59,562 nucleotides of DNA from Streptomyces lomondensis (GTDB lineage: Bacteria; Actinomycetota; Actinomycetes; Streptomycetales; Streptomycetaceae). Within the stretch, counting starts at the first letter, position 1, and each line of letters starts with the position of its first letter. Location of the stretch: NCBI RefSeq assembly GCF_014651035.1, contig NZ_BMWC01000022.1, forward strand, positions 1 to 59,562. The letters run 5' to 3'. This document shows positions 1 through 11,582 of this stretch, one piece after another. A model generated the notes under the pieces. That model saw only the letters and a list, made by a program, of their open reading frames with translations. It was not told the DNA's origin and searched no databases. The position numbers and the translations under genes were made by a program.

Positions 1-84
1 GCGGCCGAGGTCCACTCTCGCGCTTGGCCATCGAGGTCAGCGGCCGGCGCCGCCGCTCATCAGGACCCAGCCTCGGCTCAGCCC

Positions 85-264
85 CTACTCGTCGTCCTCG
101 TCGTCCAGCCGTGCCAGCCATGTCGCCAGCCGCTCCACCGGCACCTCGAAGTCGGGGTTGAGATCGACGAACGTGCGCAGCTGCTCGGCGAGCCACTCGA
201 AGGTGACCTCCTCCTCGCCGCGCCGCTTCTCGAGTTCCTCGATGCCTCGGTCGGTGAAGTACAC
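85..264 (-). CDS. Small acidic conserved actinobacterial protein (DUF6104-like)
   Basis: A 59-residue protein read from a GTG start; AGGAG lies 7 bases upstream, which decides the start. The sequence begins MYFTDRGIEELEKRRGEEEV and ends in an acidic LDDEDDE tail. The size and the YFTDRGIEEL opening resemble a short uncharacterised Streptomyces family (DUF6104, from memory). It has no signal peptide, membrane segment or catalytic motif. It lies downstream of the 2-oxoglutarate dehydrogenase gene on the same strand after a 135-base gap, so it may be read through from it or have its own promoter. Function unknown. Confidence 0.75.
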   Translation of the reverse strand: MYFTDRGIEELEKRRGEEEVTFEWLAEQLRTFVDLNPDFEVPVERLATWLARLDDEDDE

Positions 265-399
265 GCGTGTTCTCCTGGGGCTGGGCCTGGGGCCTCGGGT
301 CGTACCTCTCCAGGTTATGCGGCCGAGAACGGGGTCGGCCCCACCACCTCGGAACGAGGCGATGGGGCCGGACCCTGCTGCGAGCCGATGCTCAGAGGC

Positions 400-3300
400 T
401 CACGCCTCGAACACCTCGCGCACCAGCTGCTCCTGCTCGGCCTGGTGCCGCTTCGCGGAACCCACGGCCGGGGACGAGCTGTGCGGACGCGAGATGCGGC
501 GCAGGCGCTCGCCGGCGGGGATGTCCGCGCCGACCGCCAGGTCGAGGTGGTCGATCAGGTTGAGCGCGATGAACGGCCAGGCACCCTGGTTCGCCGGCTC
601 CTCCTGGGCCCACAGGTACTTCTCGGCGTTCGGGTACTTCTTGATCTCCGCCTGGAGCTCGGTACCCGGCAGCGGGTACAGGCGCTCGATGCGGATGATC
701 GCCGTGTCCGTGACGCCGCGCTTCTGCCGCTCGGCCTCCAGGTCGTAGTAGACCTTGCCGGCGCAGAAGACGACCTTCTTGACCGCGGCCGGGTCGACCG
801 TCGCGTCGCCGATGACCGGCTGGAACTGGCCCGTCGTGAACTCCTCCGCCTTGGCCGCCGCCGCCTTCAGGCGCAGCATCGACTTCGGCGTGAAGACCAC
901 CAGCGGCTTGTGGTGCGGGTTGTGCACCTGCCACCGCAGGAGGTGGAAGTAGTTCGACGGCGACGTCGGCATGGCGACCGTCATGTTGTTCTGCGCGCAC
1001 ATCTGCAGGAAGCGCTCCGGGCGGGCCGAGGAGTGGTCCGGGCCCTGGCCCTCGTAGCCGTGCGGCAGCAGCAGGACGACACCGGAGGTCTGGGCCCACT
1101 TCTGCTCGGCCGACGAGATGAACTCGTCCACGACCGTCTGGGCGCCGTTGACGAAGTCGCCGAACTGCGCCTCCCACATCACGAGCGCCTCGGGGCGGGC
1201 CAGCGAGTAGCCGTACTCGAAGCCCATCGCCGCGTACTCGGAGAGCAGGGAGTTGTAGACGTTGAGCCGCGCCTGGTCCTCGGAGAGGTACTGCAGCGGC
1301 GTGTACTCCTCGCCCGTGCTGCGGTCGATGATGACCGCGTGGCGCTGGCCGAACGTACCGCGCTGCGAGTCCTGGCCCGCCAGGCGGACCGGGACGCCCT
1401 CCAGCAGCAGGGAGCCGATCGCGAGGGTCTCGCCCATGCCCCAGTCGATAGTGCCGTCCTCGACCATCGACGCCCGGCGCTGCAGCTGCGGCAGCAGACG
1501 CGGGTGGACGGTGATGTGGTCGGGGATGTTGACCTGGGACTCGGCGATCCGCTTGACGACCTCCGTGGTCACCGCGGTGTTCACGGCGACCGGGAACTCG
1601 GCCTGCGGGTCGGAGGGCTCCACGGCGGACGGCTGCGAGGTGGCCTCGCGGACCTCCGTGAAGACCTTCTCCAGCTGGCCCTGGTAGTCCTGGAGCGCCT
1701 GCTCGGCCTCTTCCAGGGTGATGTCGCCGCGACCGATGAGGGACTCGGTGTAGAGCTTGCGCACCGAGCGCTTCTTGTCGATCAGGTCGTACATCAGCGG
1801 CTGGGTGAAGGCCGGGTTGTCCGACTCGTTGTGACCGCGGCGGCGGTAGCAGATGAGGTCGATCACCACGTCCTTGTTGAAGGCCTGGCGGAACTCGAAG
1901 GCGAGTCGCGCCACGCGGACGACGGCCTCGGGGTCGTCGCCGTTGACGTGGAAGATCGGGGCCTCGATCATCCTCGCCACGTCCGTCGCGTACATCGACG
2001 AGCGGGAGGACTCCGGCGCGGCCGTGAAGCCGACCTGGTTGTTGATGACGATGTGGACCGTGCCGCCGGTGCGGTAGCCGCGCAGCTGCGACATGTTCAG
2101 GGTCTCGGCCACCACGCCCTGGCCCGCGAAGGCCGCGTCGCCGTGGATCGCCACCGGCAGGACGGTGAAGTCCGTGCCGCCCTTGTTGATGATGTCCTGC
2201 TTGGCGCGGGAGACGCCCTCCAGGACGGGGTCGACGGCTTCGAGGTGCGACGGGTTCGCGACCAGGCTGACCTTGATCTGCTCGCCGTCGAGACCGGTGA
2301 AGGTGCCCTCGGCGCCCAGGTGGTACTTCACGTCGCCGGAGCCGTGCATCGACTTCGGGTCGAGGTTGCCCTCGAACTCGCGGAAGATCTGCGCGTACGA
2401 CTTGCCGACGATGTTGGCGAGGACGTTCAGCCGGCCGCGGTGGGCCATGCCGATGACGACCTCGTCCAGGCGGGACTCGGCGGCCGAGTCCAGCACGGCG
2501 TCGAGCAGCGGGATGACGGACTCGCCGCCCTCCAGGGAGAAGCGCTTCTGGCCGACGTACTTCGTCTGCAGGAAGGTCTCGAAGGCCTCAGCGGCGTTCA
2601 GCCGGCGCAGGATGCGCAGCTGCTCCTCGCGCTCCGGCTTGGAGTGCGGGCGCTCGACGCGGTCCTGGATCCACTTGCGCTGCTTGGGGTCCTGGATGTG
2701 CATGAACTCGATGCCGGTGGTGCGGCAGTACGAGTCGCGCAGGACGCCGAGGATGTCGCGCAGCTTCATCATCGACTTGCCGGCGAAGCCGCCGACGGCG
2801 AACTCGCGCTCCAGGTCCCAGAGCGTGAGGCCGTGCTCGGTGATGTCCAGGTCGGGGTGCTTGCGCTGCTGGTACTCCAGCGGGTCGGTGTCGGCCATGA
2901 CGTGGCCGCGGACCCGGTAGGAGTGGATCAGCTCGAAGACGCGGGCGGCCTTCGTGACGTCGTCGTCGTGGCTGGCGTCGATGTCCTTGAGCCAGCGGAC
3001 CGGCTCGTAGGGGATGCGCAGCGCCTCGAAGATGTCGTCGTAGAAGCCGTTCTCGCCGAGCAGGAGGTTCGCGACCTGGCGCAGGAACTCGCCGGAGGCG
3101 GCGCCCTGGATGACCCGGTGGTCGTAGGTCGACGTGAGCGTCATGACCTTCGAGATGCCGAGCTTGTTCAGGGTGTCCTGGCTGGTGCCCTGGAACTCCG
3201 CCGGGTAGTCCATGGAGCCGACGCCCATGATCACGGACTGGCCGGGCATCAGGCGCGGCACCGAGTGGACCGTGCCGAGGCCGCCGGGGTTGGTCAGGGA

Positions 3301-4224
3301 GACCGTGACCCCGGAGAAGTCGTCCATCGTCAGCTTGCCGTCGCGGGCGCGGCGGACGATGTCCTCGTAGGCCTGCCAGAACTCGAAGAAGTTCAGCGTC
3401 TCGGCCTTCTTGATCGCCGCGACGACCAGCTGGCGGTCGCCGTTCGGCTTGACCAGGTCGATGGCGAGACCGAGGTTGACGTGCTCCGGCTTGACCAGGG
3501 TGGGCTTGCCGTCCACCTTCGCGAACGAGTAGTTCATCGCCGGCATCGCCTTGATGGCCTGGACCATCGCGTAGCCGATGAGGTGCGTGAAGGAGATCTT
3601 CCCGCCACGCGCCCGCTTGAGGTGGTTGTTGATGACGATGCGGTTGTCGAACAGCAGCTTCACCGGGACCGCGCGCACGGACGTGGCCGTGGGCAGCTCC
3701 AGCGAGGCGTCCATGTTCTTCGCGACCGCGGCGGCGGGGCCGCGCAGCATGACCTGCTCGGGGCCGGAGGGGGCCTCGCCGGCGGGCTCGGCCTTCTTCG
3801 CGGCGGCGGCCGGCTTCGCGGGGGCCGGGGCGGCCTTCGCGGGAGCGGCGGCCTGGGCCGGGGCCTGCGCGGCGGGCTTCGCCTGGGCCGGAGCCGGGGC
3901 GGGCGCCGGCGCGGCGGCAGCGGGCTTCTCGGCCGCCGGGGCGGGGGCCTGGGCCGGAGCGGCCGGGGCGGCCGGCTGAGCGGTGGTGGTCCCCGCGGCC
4001 CCCGCGGCCGCGGTACCCGCCGGAGCCGAGGCGGCAGCGGCGCCCGGCTTGTAGTCGGCGAAGAAGTCCCACCAGGCTCGGTCTACCGAATTCGGGTCCT
4101 GGAGGTACTGCTGATAGATCTCGTCGACGAGCCACTCGTTGGCACCGAACGACGCGGCGGGGTTCTTGCCCGCTTGGTCGGTGTCGGTCGAGATGCTCGA
4201 GTTACTGGGGGACTGTGGCGACAC
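400..4224 (-). CDS. sucA: Multifunctional 2-oxoglutarate decarboxylase / dehydrogenase E1-E2 (Kgd/SucA type)
   Basis: Predicted 1274-residue cytoplasmic TCA-cycle enzyme of the actinobacterial type that fuses an E2-like acyltransferase to the thiamine-diphosphate E1. The N terminus (SPQSPSNSS...NEWLVDEIYQQYLQDP) is followed by an Ala/Pro-rich linker (about residues 45-135). Next comes the E2-type catalytic domain, whose DHRVIQGA motif lies near residue 367, and then the E1 part with GMAHRGRLN near 591, HGDAAFAGQG near 690 and NNQVGFT near 727. The lipoyl domain of ordinary E2 is absent, as known for this family. GTG at 4224 is chosen because family members start with MSPQSPSNSS-like sequence; the open frame runs 75 codons further upstream but is not protein-like there. 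It lies 281 bases downstream of a sensor kinase gene on the same strand. Confidence 0.95.
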   Translation of the reverse strand: MSPQSPSNSSISTDTDQAGKNPAASFGANEWLVDEIYQQYLQDPNSVDRAWWDFFADYKPGAAAASAPAGTAAAGAAGTTTAQPAAPAAPAQAPAPAAEKPAAAAPAPAPAPAQAKPAAQAPAQAAAPAKAAPAPAKPAAAAKKAEPAGEAPSGPEQVMLRGPAAAVAKNMDASLELPTATSVRAVPVKLLFDNRIVINNHLKRARGGKISFTHLIGYAMVQAIKAMPAMNYSFAKVDGKPTLVKPEHVNLGLAIDLVKPNGDRQLVVAAIKKAETLNFFEFWQAYEDIVRRARDGKLTMDDFSGVTVSLTNPGGLGTVHSVPRLMPGQSVIMGVGSMDYPAEFQGTSQDTLNKLGISKVMTLTSTYDHRVIQGAASGEFLRQVANLLLGENGFYDDIFEALRIPYEPVRWLKDIDASHDDDVTKAARVFELIHSYRVRGHVMADTDPLEYQQRKHPDLDITEHGLTLWDLEREFAVGGFAGKSMMKLRDILGVLRDSYCRTTGIEFMHIQDPKQRKWIQDRVERPHSKPEREEQLRILRRLNAAEAFETFLQTKYVGQKRFSLEGGESVIPLLDAVLDSAAESRLDEVVIGMAHRGRLNVLANIVGKSYAQIFREFEGNLDPKSMHGSGDVKYHLGAEGTFTGLDGEQIKVSLVANPSHLEAVDPVLEGVSRAKQDIINKGGTDFTVLPVAIHGDAAFAGQGVVAETLNMSQLRGYRTGGTVHIVINNQVGFTAAPESSRSSMYATDVARMIEAPIFHVNGDDPEAVVRVARLAFEFRQAFNKDVVIDLICYRRRGHNESDNPAFTQPLMYDLIDKKRSVRKLYTESLIGRGDITLEEAEQALQDYQGQLEKVFTEVREATSQPSAVEPSDPQAEFPVAVNTAVTTEVVKRIAESQVNIPDHITVHPRLLPQLQRRASMVEDGTIDWGMGETLAIGSLLLEGVPVRLAGQDSQRGTFGQRHAVIIDRSTGEEYTPLQYLSEDQARLNVYNSLLSEYAAMGFEYGYSLARPEALVMWEAQFGDFVNGAQTVVDEFISSAEQKWAQTSGVVLLLPHGYEGQGPDHSSARPERFLQMCAQNNMTVAMPTSPSNYFHLLRWQVHNPHHKPLVVFTPKSMLRLKAAAAKAEEFTTGQFQPVIGDATVDPAAVKKVVFCAGKVYYDLEAERQKRGVTDTAIIRIERLYPLPGTELQAEIKKYPNAEKYLWAQEEPANQGAWPFIALNLIDHLDLAVGADIPAGERLRRISRPHSSSPAVGSAKRHQAEQEQLVREVFEA

Positions 4225-4505
4225 GGCGGCAACCGCCCTCTTCCGCTTCACAAGATGATGGACAGCGGGAATCAAGGCTACGCCTCCCGGACCGGGTAGG
4301 TCAGGTCGGGCCCGTTCAACGTCGTGTAAGTCACATCTCAGACTGTGTTTCGGGCCTTGAAATGGCGGGAAACAAGCGTGGTTCCGCTTCAGGAGGGATG
4401 GGCTGAGCAGGGCCCCGTACGCCGACGGCGCGGGCCTGTGCCTGATCACACGTGTCCGTCAGCGCGGACGCCGGTGGATCTTGTGGCTCCGCTTCGAACT
4501 TTACG

Positions 4506-5618
4506 TCAACTTGGCACAGATGGCTCTCCCGGGAGAGTGACAAGAATCCGGCAACCTCGCTCGGATTCGGCCACTCCTATCCGTCCGCCGTGCAGATCCA
4601 CCGCCCAGCGGGCGATCGCCAGGCCGAGGCCCGTGCCGCCGTCGCTGCCCGGCCCCTGCGGCCGCTTGGCACTGCCCCGGTTGAACCGCTCGAAGACGCG
4701 GTGCCACTCGGACTTCGGAATGCCGGGGCCCTCGTCCAGGACCTCCAGCACCAGCGACTCCGGCAGCGCGCCGCGCCGCGCCTTGACCGTCACCCGACCG
4801 TGCGGCGGGCTGTGCTTGACCGCGTTGTCGATGAGGTTGGCGACGACCTGGTGGATGCGCTCCGGGTCGGCGTGCGCGGTCAACTCCGGCGGGTGGACGT
4901 CGAGGTGCAGATGGACGTCCGTCCGCGTGTGACTGCCCGAGCCGGTGGCGATGCCCGCGCGCACGGAGGCGACCATGTTGGCCTCCTTCAGCACGCCGGA
5001 CAGGTACGGCCACACCTCGAACCGCCGCTTCTTCAGCGGTACGACGCCGTTGTCCAGGCGGGACAGGTCCAGCAGCGTCTCCACCAGCCGGCCGAGGCGC
5101 TCGGTCTGCTTCAGCGCCGTGCGCATCGTCTCCGGGTCGGCCTGCGTGACGCCGTCGACGATGTTCTCCAGCACCGCGCGCAGGCCCGCGATGGGCGTGC
5201 GCAGCTCGTGCGAGACGTTCGCCACCAGCTCCTTGCGCTGGCTGTCCTGGGCCTCCAGCTCGTCGGCCATGGCGTTGATCGTCACGGCCAGGTCGCCCAG
5301 CTCGTCACGGCGGTTCTCCCGCACCCGGCGGGTGTAGTCGCCCTGTGAGATGGACCGGGCCACGGCCGTCATCTCGTCCAGCGGCGCGGTGAGCGAATGG
5401 GCCACGAACTGCGTGATGAGCAGTGTGGCGATCATCGAGAAGACCGTGATGAAGCGCAGTTCCGTCTTCGTGTGCACCGCGATCACCGACAGGCCCGTGG
5501 TGATCAGCACCGAGATGACGACCAGCGCGCCCAGCTTGGTCTTGATCGAGAACGGGCTCACTCCGCCCCAGGGTTCCGGCTCCCCGGGGTTTCTCCGTGC
5601 GGCCGGCCCGCCGCTCAT
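4506..5618 (-). CDS. Sensor histidine kinase with two adjacent membrane segments
   Basis: 370-residue membrane kinase. Two hydrophobic segments lie at about residues 30-48 and 55-72, with only a few residues between them, so there is almost no external sensor domain. A HAMP region follows (72-125), then an H-box with His137 in NVSHELRTP, an N-box (NLIDNAVKHS), a G1 box (DEGPGIP) and a G2 box (GGTGLGLAI). The ATG overlaps the stop of the upstream response regulator (ATGA, 4 bases), so the two are translationally coupled and almost certainly partners. The short loop suggests intramembrane or protein-mediated sensing, which is inference. sucA lies downstream on the same strand. Confidence 0.93.
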   Translation of the reverse strand: MSGGPAARRNPGEPEPWGGVSPFSIKTKLGALVVISVLITTGLSVIAVHTKTELRFITVFSMIATLLITQFVAHSLTAPLDEMTAVARSISQGDYTRRVRENRRDELGDLAVTINAMADELEAQDSQRKELVANVSHELRTPIAGLRAVLENIVDGVTQADPETMRTALKQTERLGRLVETLLDLSRLDNGVVPLKKRRFEVWPYLSGVLKEANMVASVRAGIATGSGSHTRTDVHLHLDVHPPELTAHADPERIHQVVANLIDNAVKHSPPHGRVTVKARRGALPESLVLEVLDEGPGIPKSEWHRVFERFNRGSAKRPQGPGSDGGTGLGLAIARWAVDLHGGRIGVAESERGCRILVTLPGEPSVPS

Positions 5619-6355
5619 GGCGTCGGGGTCTCCAGGGCGTAACCGACGCCGTGCACCGTACGGATCCGCTCGGCGCCGATCTTCCGGCGCAGCGCCTTGA
5701 TGTGGCTGTCGACCGTGCGGGTGCCGGAGGCGTCCGCCCAGTCCCAGACCTCGGCGAGCAGCTGCTCGCGGGAGAGGACCGCGCGGGGGGTGTTGGCCAG
5801 GCACACCAGCAGGTCGAACTCGGTGGGGGTGAGGTGGACATCCTCGCTGCGCACCCGGACCCGGCGCTGTGCGTGGTCGATCTCCAGTTCGCCGAGGCGC
5901 AGGATGCCGCTGCGCGGTGTCGCGGCGGCCAGCGCGGCCCGCTCCACGCGGCGCAGCAGCACATGCACGCGTGCCGCCAACTCCCGCATCGAGAACGGCT
6001 TCGTCATGTAGTCGTCGGCGCCGACGCCGAGTCCGACGAGCATGTCGGTCTCGTCGTCGCGCGCGGTGAGCATCAGCACCGGCACCGGCCGTGCGGCCTG
6101 CACGCGCCGGCAGACCTCCAGACCGTCGAAGCCGGGCAGCATGATGTCGAGGATCAGCAGGTCGGGCTGCCAGGCCTCGGCCGTGTCGACGGCGGCCGGA
6201 CCGTCACCCGCTGTTTGCACGAGGAATCCCTCGGCTCGCAGGCGGGTCGCGATGGCGTCCACGATCGTCGCGTCGTCCTCGACCACCAGGACCCGGCGCT
6301 GTGCGCCCGGGGTAGCCGTCGCCGAACCGTTGTGGGAGGTGTGTGTCTGCTCCAT
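5615..6355 (-). CDS. OmpR/PhoB-family response regulator
   Basis: 246 residues. The receiver domain (about 20-135) has acidic E26/D27/D28, the phospho-acceptor Asp70 in LLILDIMLPG, and the conserved Lys in YMTKPF. A winged-helix DNA-binding domain follows, ending in the typical RTVHGVGYALE. About 18 disordered residues precede the receiver. It is the first gene of a two-gene operon with the kinase, with a 4-base overlap. Its targets cannot be told from the window. Confidence 0.94.
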   Translation of the reverse strand: MEQTHTSHNGSATATPGAQRRVLVVEDDATIVDAIATRLRAEGFLVQTAGDGPAAVDTAEAWQPDLLILDIMLPGFDGLEVCRRVQAARPVPVLMLTARDDETDMLVGLGVGADDYMTKPFSMRELAARVHVLLRRVERAALAAATPRSGILRLGELEIDHAQRRVRVRSEDVHLTPTEFDLLVCLANTPRAVLSREQLLAEVWDWADASGTRTVDSHIKALRRKIGAERIRTVHGVGYALETPTP

Positions 6356-6479
6356 CGCCCGCCCCTGGGGTGTGCTTTCCGGAATCAGTGGGGTGATCCC
6401 TCGGTCTGCGCATGGTTGCGATTGACGCTTGAATGATCGGCGTCAGAGGAGCAGCGTACGGGGAGTCAGCACACCTTTG

Positions 6480-7160
6480 CTATCCAGGGCTGATGCCGAG
6501 GTGCACGACGTCCGGAACGCCCCGGGCAACCGGGATCTCTTCGGTACGCACCTGTTGGAACCCGGCATTCCGCAAGGTTTCTTCGAATTCCGGAGACGGC
6601 TGGGCGGACCAGACGGCGAGAACGCCGCCGGGTCTCAACAGCCTTGCGCAGCTTGTGAGTCCGGCCGCTCCGTAGAGATTTCCGTTGCCCTCCGTGACGG
6701 TCCAGCCGGGGCCGTTGTCGATGTCGAGGCACAGCGCGTCGTACGTGTCGGATGTCTCATTGACGTACGCGACGAGATCCGCTTCGGCGATTTTCGTGCG
6801 GGGGTCGGCGAGGGCCCGGGCGGAGAACGCGGAGAGCGGGCCGTCGAGGTGCCATTCGACAACCGCGTGCTCGCGTTCCACGACGGTGATCCGCCCCCAG
6901 CGCGGGTTCGCCGCCGCGTGCGCGAGGGAGAAGCCGACGCCGAGTCCGCCGATCAGCACGTCGGGACGGGCCCGGCCGGGCAGGGCGTCCAGTGCCGCGT
7001 CGACGAGCCGCCGCTCCGAGCGGCCGTCGGAGGTGTCCATCAGGAAGCAGCCGTTCGCGATGATCTCCAGCCGGCCGCCGGGACGGCGCCGCAGCACGAC
7101 CTCGCCGTGCGGGCCCTCGCGGCGGTCCAGCACATCGGGAATGTCGTACGAGGAGGGCAT
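6480..7160 (-). CDS. Spermidine-synthase-like SAM-dependent methyltransferase-fold protein
   Basis: 226 residues. The Rossmann-type SAM-binding motif is GGLGVGFSLA (about residues 71-80), followed by an acidic strand end in ITVVERE and a LCLDIDNGPG segment where polyamine synthases hold catalytic acids. The open frame starts at ATG 7160 with a weak AGGA upstream. This family is often annotated as spermidine synthase in actinomycetes, but substrate-pocket residues cannot be judged here, so the polyamine role is unproven. It is transcribed toward the response regulator, with 124 bases between. No polyamine genes are nearby. Confidence 0.75.
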   Translation of the reverse strand: MPSSYDIPDVLDRREGPHGEVVLRRRPGGRLEIIANGCFLMDTSDGRSERRLVDAALDALPGRARPDVLIGGLGVGFSLAHAAANPRWGRITVVEREHAVVEWHLDGPLSAFSARALADPRTKIAEADLVAYVNETSDTYDALCLDIDNGPGWTVTEGNGNLYGAAGLTSCARLLRPGGVLAVWSAQPSPEFEETLRNAGFQQVRTEEIPVARGVPDVVHLGISPG

Positions 7161-7328
7161 ACGAGCATCCTGGCAGGGGCGGGGGCCCGGCGTCGGGAAT
7201 TTCGGCGCGGCCTGCGGCGGACGCAGGGCGGGGCTGTCGGGTTGCTGTGAATCGGCTCTCCCGTGGCCCGGGTCACAGACAGAGGGGCGGTCGGGCGCGA
7301 AGGCTGGGACGCGACGGAAGGAGCGCCC

Positions 7329-8135
7329 GTGGTGGAAGGCACCGCGCCGCCCGGCGAGACGGCCGCACCGACACCGGCGGGTGCGCCCGGGGTCGACCCG
7401 TCGGCGCTGCTGGACGGGGTGCCGCGGCAGCGGTCACGCGCGACCGTGGGCCCGGGCGTACGGGAATCCCTGCCAGCGGAACCGCCCCGGTCCGGACTCC
7501 GGGCGCCGCGCCCCTGGCGGCTGCTGCCCACCCCCACGGGCACGCCGTTCACCTTCGCGTACGCGGTCGTGCTCTGTGCCACCTCGCTCATCGCCGCGTA
7601 CGCGGATCCCGCGCTGGTGCACGCCCTGCTCCAGGGCTCCAGCACGGACGTGGCGCACCTGGTGCGGACGCCGGAACTGGTGCTGATCGGCAGCGCGCTG
7701 TGGGTCGCGGGCGGGGTGGCCTCGCCGTTCGCCATCGCCTTCGTGCTCGTGCTGACCGCGCTGGAACGGCGGATCGGCGGCCTGCGCACGGCCGGTGTCT
7801 TCCTGCTCGGGCACGTCCTCGCCACCCTGGCGACCGAGGTCCCGGTGGGCCTCGCGGTCCTGGCCGGTCAGCTCCCCGACAGTTCCCTGCACCGCCTCGA
7901 CTACGGCGTCAGCTTCGGTGTCGCGGCCGGCACCGGCGCCCTGGCCGGTCTGCTGCGGCCCTGGCTGCGCGTGCCGCTGCTGGCCGGCTTCGGCGGGATG
8001 CTGCTCCAGGACCTGATCGCCTTCACCGACCCGATGACCAACTGGGGGCACCTGATCGCCCTGGCCATCGGTGTCGCGACCTGGCCGCTGGTCCGGCGGT
8101 GGCACGCGGCGCGGCTCGGCCCGGCAGGGCGCTGA
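7329..8135 (+). CDS. Rhomboid-like integral membrane protein
   Basis: 268 residues with a proline-rich cytoplasmic N terminus of about 75 residues and then about six hydrophobic segments. GGAAGGAG at 7316-7323 decides for the GTG at 7329 over the upstream ATG. Two rhomboid-like features are visible: Ser195 in YGVSFGV and His241 in NWGHLIALAIG, which could form a Ser-His dyad. The usual GxSG is replaced by GVSFG, so proteolytic activity is uncertain. It is transcribed convergently with the GNAT gene (14 bases between the ends). Confidence 0.72.
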   Translation: MVEGTAPPGETAAPTPAGAPGVDPSALLDGVPRQRSRATVGPGVRESLPAEPPRSGLRAPRPWRLLPTPTGTPFTFAYAVVLCATSLIAAYADPALVHALLQGSSTDVAHLVRTPELVLIGSALWVAGGVASPFAIAFVLVLTALERRIGGLRTAGVFLLGHVLATLATEVPVGLAVLAGQLPDSSLHRLDYGVSFGVAAGTGALAGLLRPWLRVPLLAGFGGMLLQDLIAFTDPMTNWGHLIALAIGVATWPLVRRWHAARLGPAGR

Positions 8136-8148
8136 CGGCGAGGGCCGT

Positions 8149-8802
8149 TCACAAGGAGGTCCTCGGGTCGTGCTTCGCACTGGTCAGCAGGGCCGCCACC
8201 TCCCAGCCCAGCGCCTCGTAGAGCCCCCGCCCCGCGGGTGTCCCGGCCAGGACACCGGTGTGTGCCCCCTGCCGGGCGGCGGCGTTCTGGAGCGTCCGCA
8301 TGACGACACTGCCGAGGCCCCTGCGGCGCTGCTCGGGGGCCGTCTCGATCTGGTCGGCCACGGCGGTGGCGCCCGTCGGGGCGATCTGGCCGCGCGCCGC
8401 CAGCGACCCGTCCGGCGCGGCGACGAGCACACGGGTCACTCCGCCGCGCGACCAGGTGCGCAGCCGGTAGCCGTCGGGAACCTCCGGAGCGGCGCCCGCT
8501 GCCAGCGGGACCGTCATCAGGTAGCCGGGCTCGGGGTCGATCCACCAGTTCTCGTCCAGCCAGCCCGAGACCACCGACGGGTCGCGGAAGGCCTTCAGCC
8601 ACACCCCGGCCCCGGTCACCGCTGCGGCCACCTTGCGGACGGAGGTCTCGTCGAGGTCGTCGCCGGTCGCCCCGAACACGTGCCGTGTGACGTGTCCGTA
8701 CGCCCCCACGTCGATCGTGCAGCCCCACGGCTCGGTCACGGGCGGAGCCGCCCCGCGCGACACGATCCACCCGTCCACCCACGCCTGCACGATCCGGTCC
8801 AC
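8149..8802 (-). CDS. GNAT-family N-acetyltransferase
   Basis: 217 residues from a GTG start at 8802, preceded by a GGGGGC purine run. The C-terminal half carries the acetyl-CoA loop with the RRRGLGS pattern (Q/R-x-x-G-x-G/A) and the downstream LYEALGWE segment typical of GNAT enzymes. The N-terminal half is less conserved. The acceptor substrate is unknown. It is divergent from lon, with 176 bases between the starts. Confidence 0.82.
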   Translation of the reverse strand: MDRIVQAWVDGWIVSRGAAPPVTEPWGCTIDVGAYGHVTRHVFGATGDDLDETSVRKVAAAVTGAGVWLKAFRDPSVVSGWLDENWWIDPEPGYLMTVPLAAGAAPEVPDGYRLRTWSRGGVTRVLVAAPDGSLAARGQIAPTGATAVADQIETAPEQRRRGLGSVVMRTLQNAAARQGAHTGVLAGTPAGRGLYEALGWEVAALLTSAKHDPRTSL

Positions 8803-8810
8803 GCCGCCCC

Positions 8811-8847
8811 CTGGTAATAGGCAGAGACTGAATTGATCTATTACTGG
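8811..8847. promoter_or_regulatory. Imperfect inverted repeat in the GNAT-lon divergent region
   Basis: TGGTAATAG is mirrored by CTATTACTGG with an AT-rich spacer of about 17 bases. It lies just upstream of the GNAT start and could be an operator. No regulator can be assigned. Confidence 0.35.
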
Positions 8848-8936
8848 AGATGACCTTACGCGTCGGCTTCCCCTCGGCGTCACCGGTGATCGCTCACAGC
8901 GAACGGCCCCCGGGGAACAACCGGTCGCCCCCGAGC

Positions 8937-8957
8937 ATTGAGTCGGCATAGCTCAAC
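8937..8957. promoter_or_regulatory. HAIR-like element (HspR operator) upstream of lon
   Basis: ATTGAGT-N7-GCTCAAC matches the HAIR consensus CTTGAGT-N7-ACTCAAG at 11 of 14 defined positions with the correct 7-base spacer. It lies 21 bases upstream of the lon start codon. HspR repression of lon through such a site is established for Streptomyces; occupancy here is inferred. Confidence 0.8.
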
Positions 8958-8978
8958 TTGACTGCCGAAGGGGAGATC

Positions 8979-11393
<2,415 letters not shown>

Positions 11394-11412
11394 CGGACGT
11401 GACCGGATGAGG

Positions 11413-11449
11413 GAAGGCCCGGGTTCTCGTGAGGGAGGCCCGGGCCTTC
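11413..11449 (+). terminator. Hairpin terminator after lon
   Basis: A perfect 11-bp stem (GAAGGCCCGGG / CCCGGGCCTTC) with a 15-base loop, 19 bases after the lon stop. There is no long U-run, as is common in Streptomyces. Confidence 0.8.
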
Positions 11450-11582
11450 ACCGTGTGGCCGCCCTGTGTACACCCGCGTCGTGACCTGCGGAATACTTGC
11501 CGAACTGCGGCGACGGCGGCAGGTGGCGGAAAATCTGAGTACCGGGTCTCAGAACCGGGCGACGACCGAGGCAGGGACTGAC

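Noticed and set aside
1..31. Possible start of a further minus-strand gene (MAKRESGPRP) running off the left edge
   Set aside because: Only ten codons are visible, with no supporting ribosome site, which is too little to call.
388..4299. A 1303-codon open frame on the plus strand opposite sucA, and many similar long frames elsewhere
   Set aside because: These are antisense shadows of high-GC genes: Arg/Leu/Val/Asp-rich composition, no ribosome site, and a well-supported gene on the other strand.
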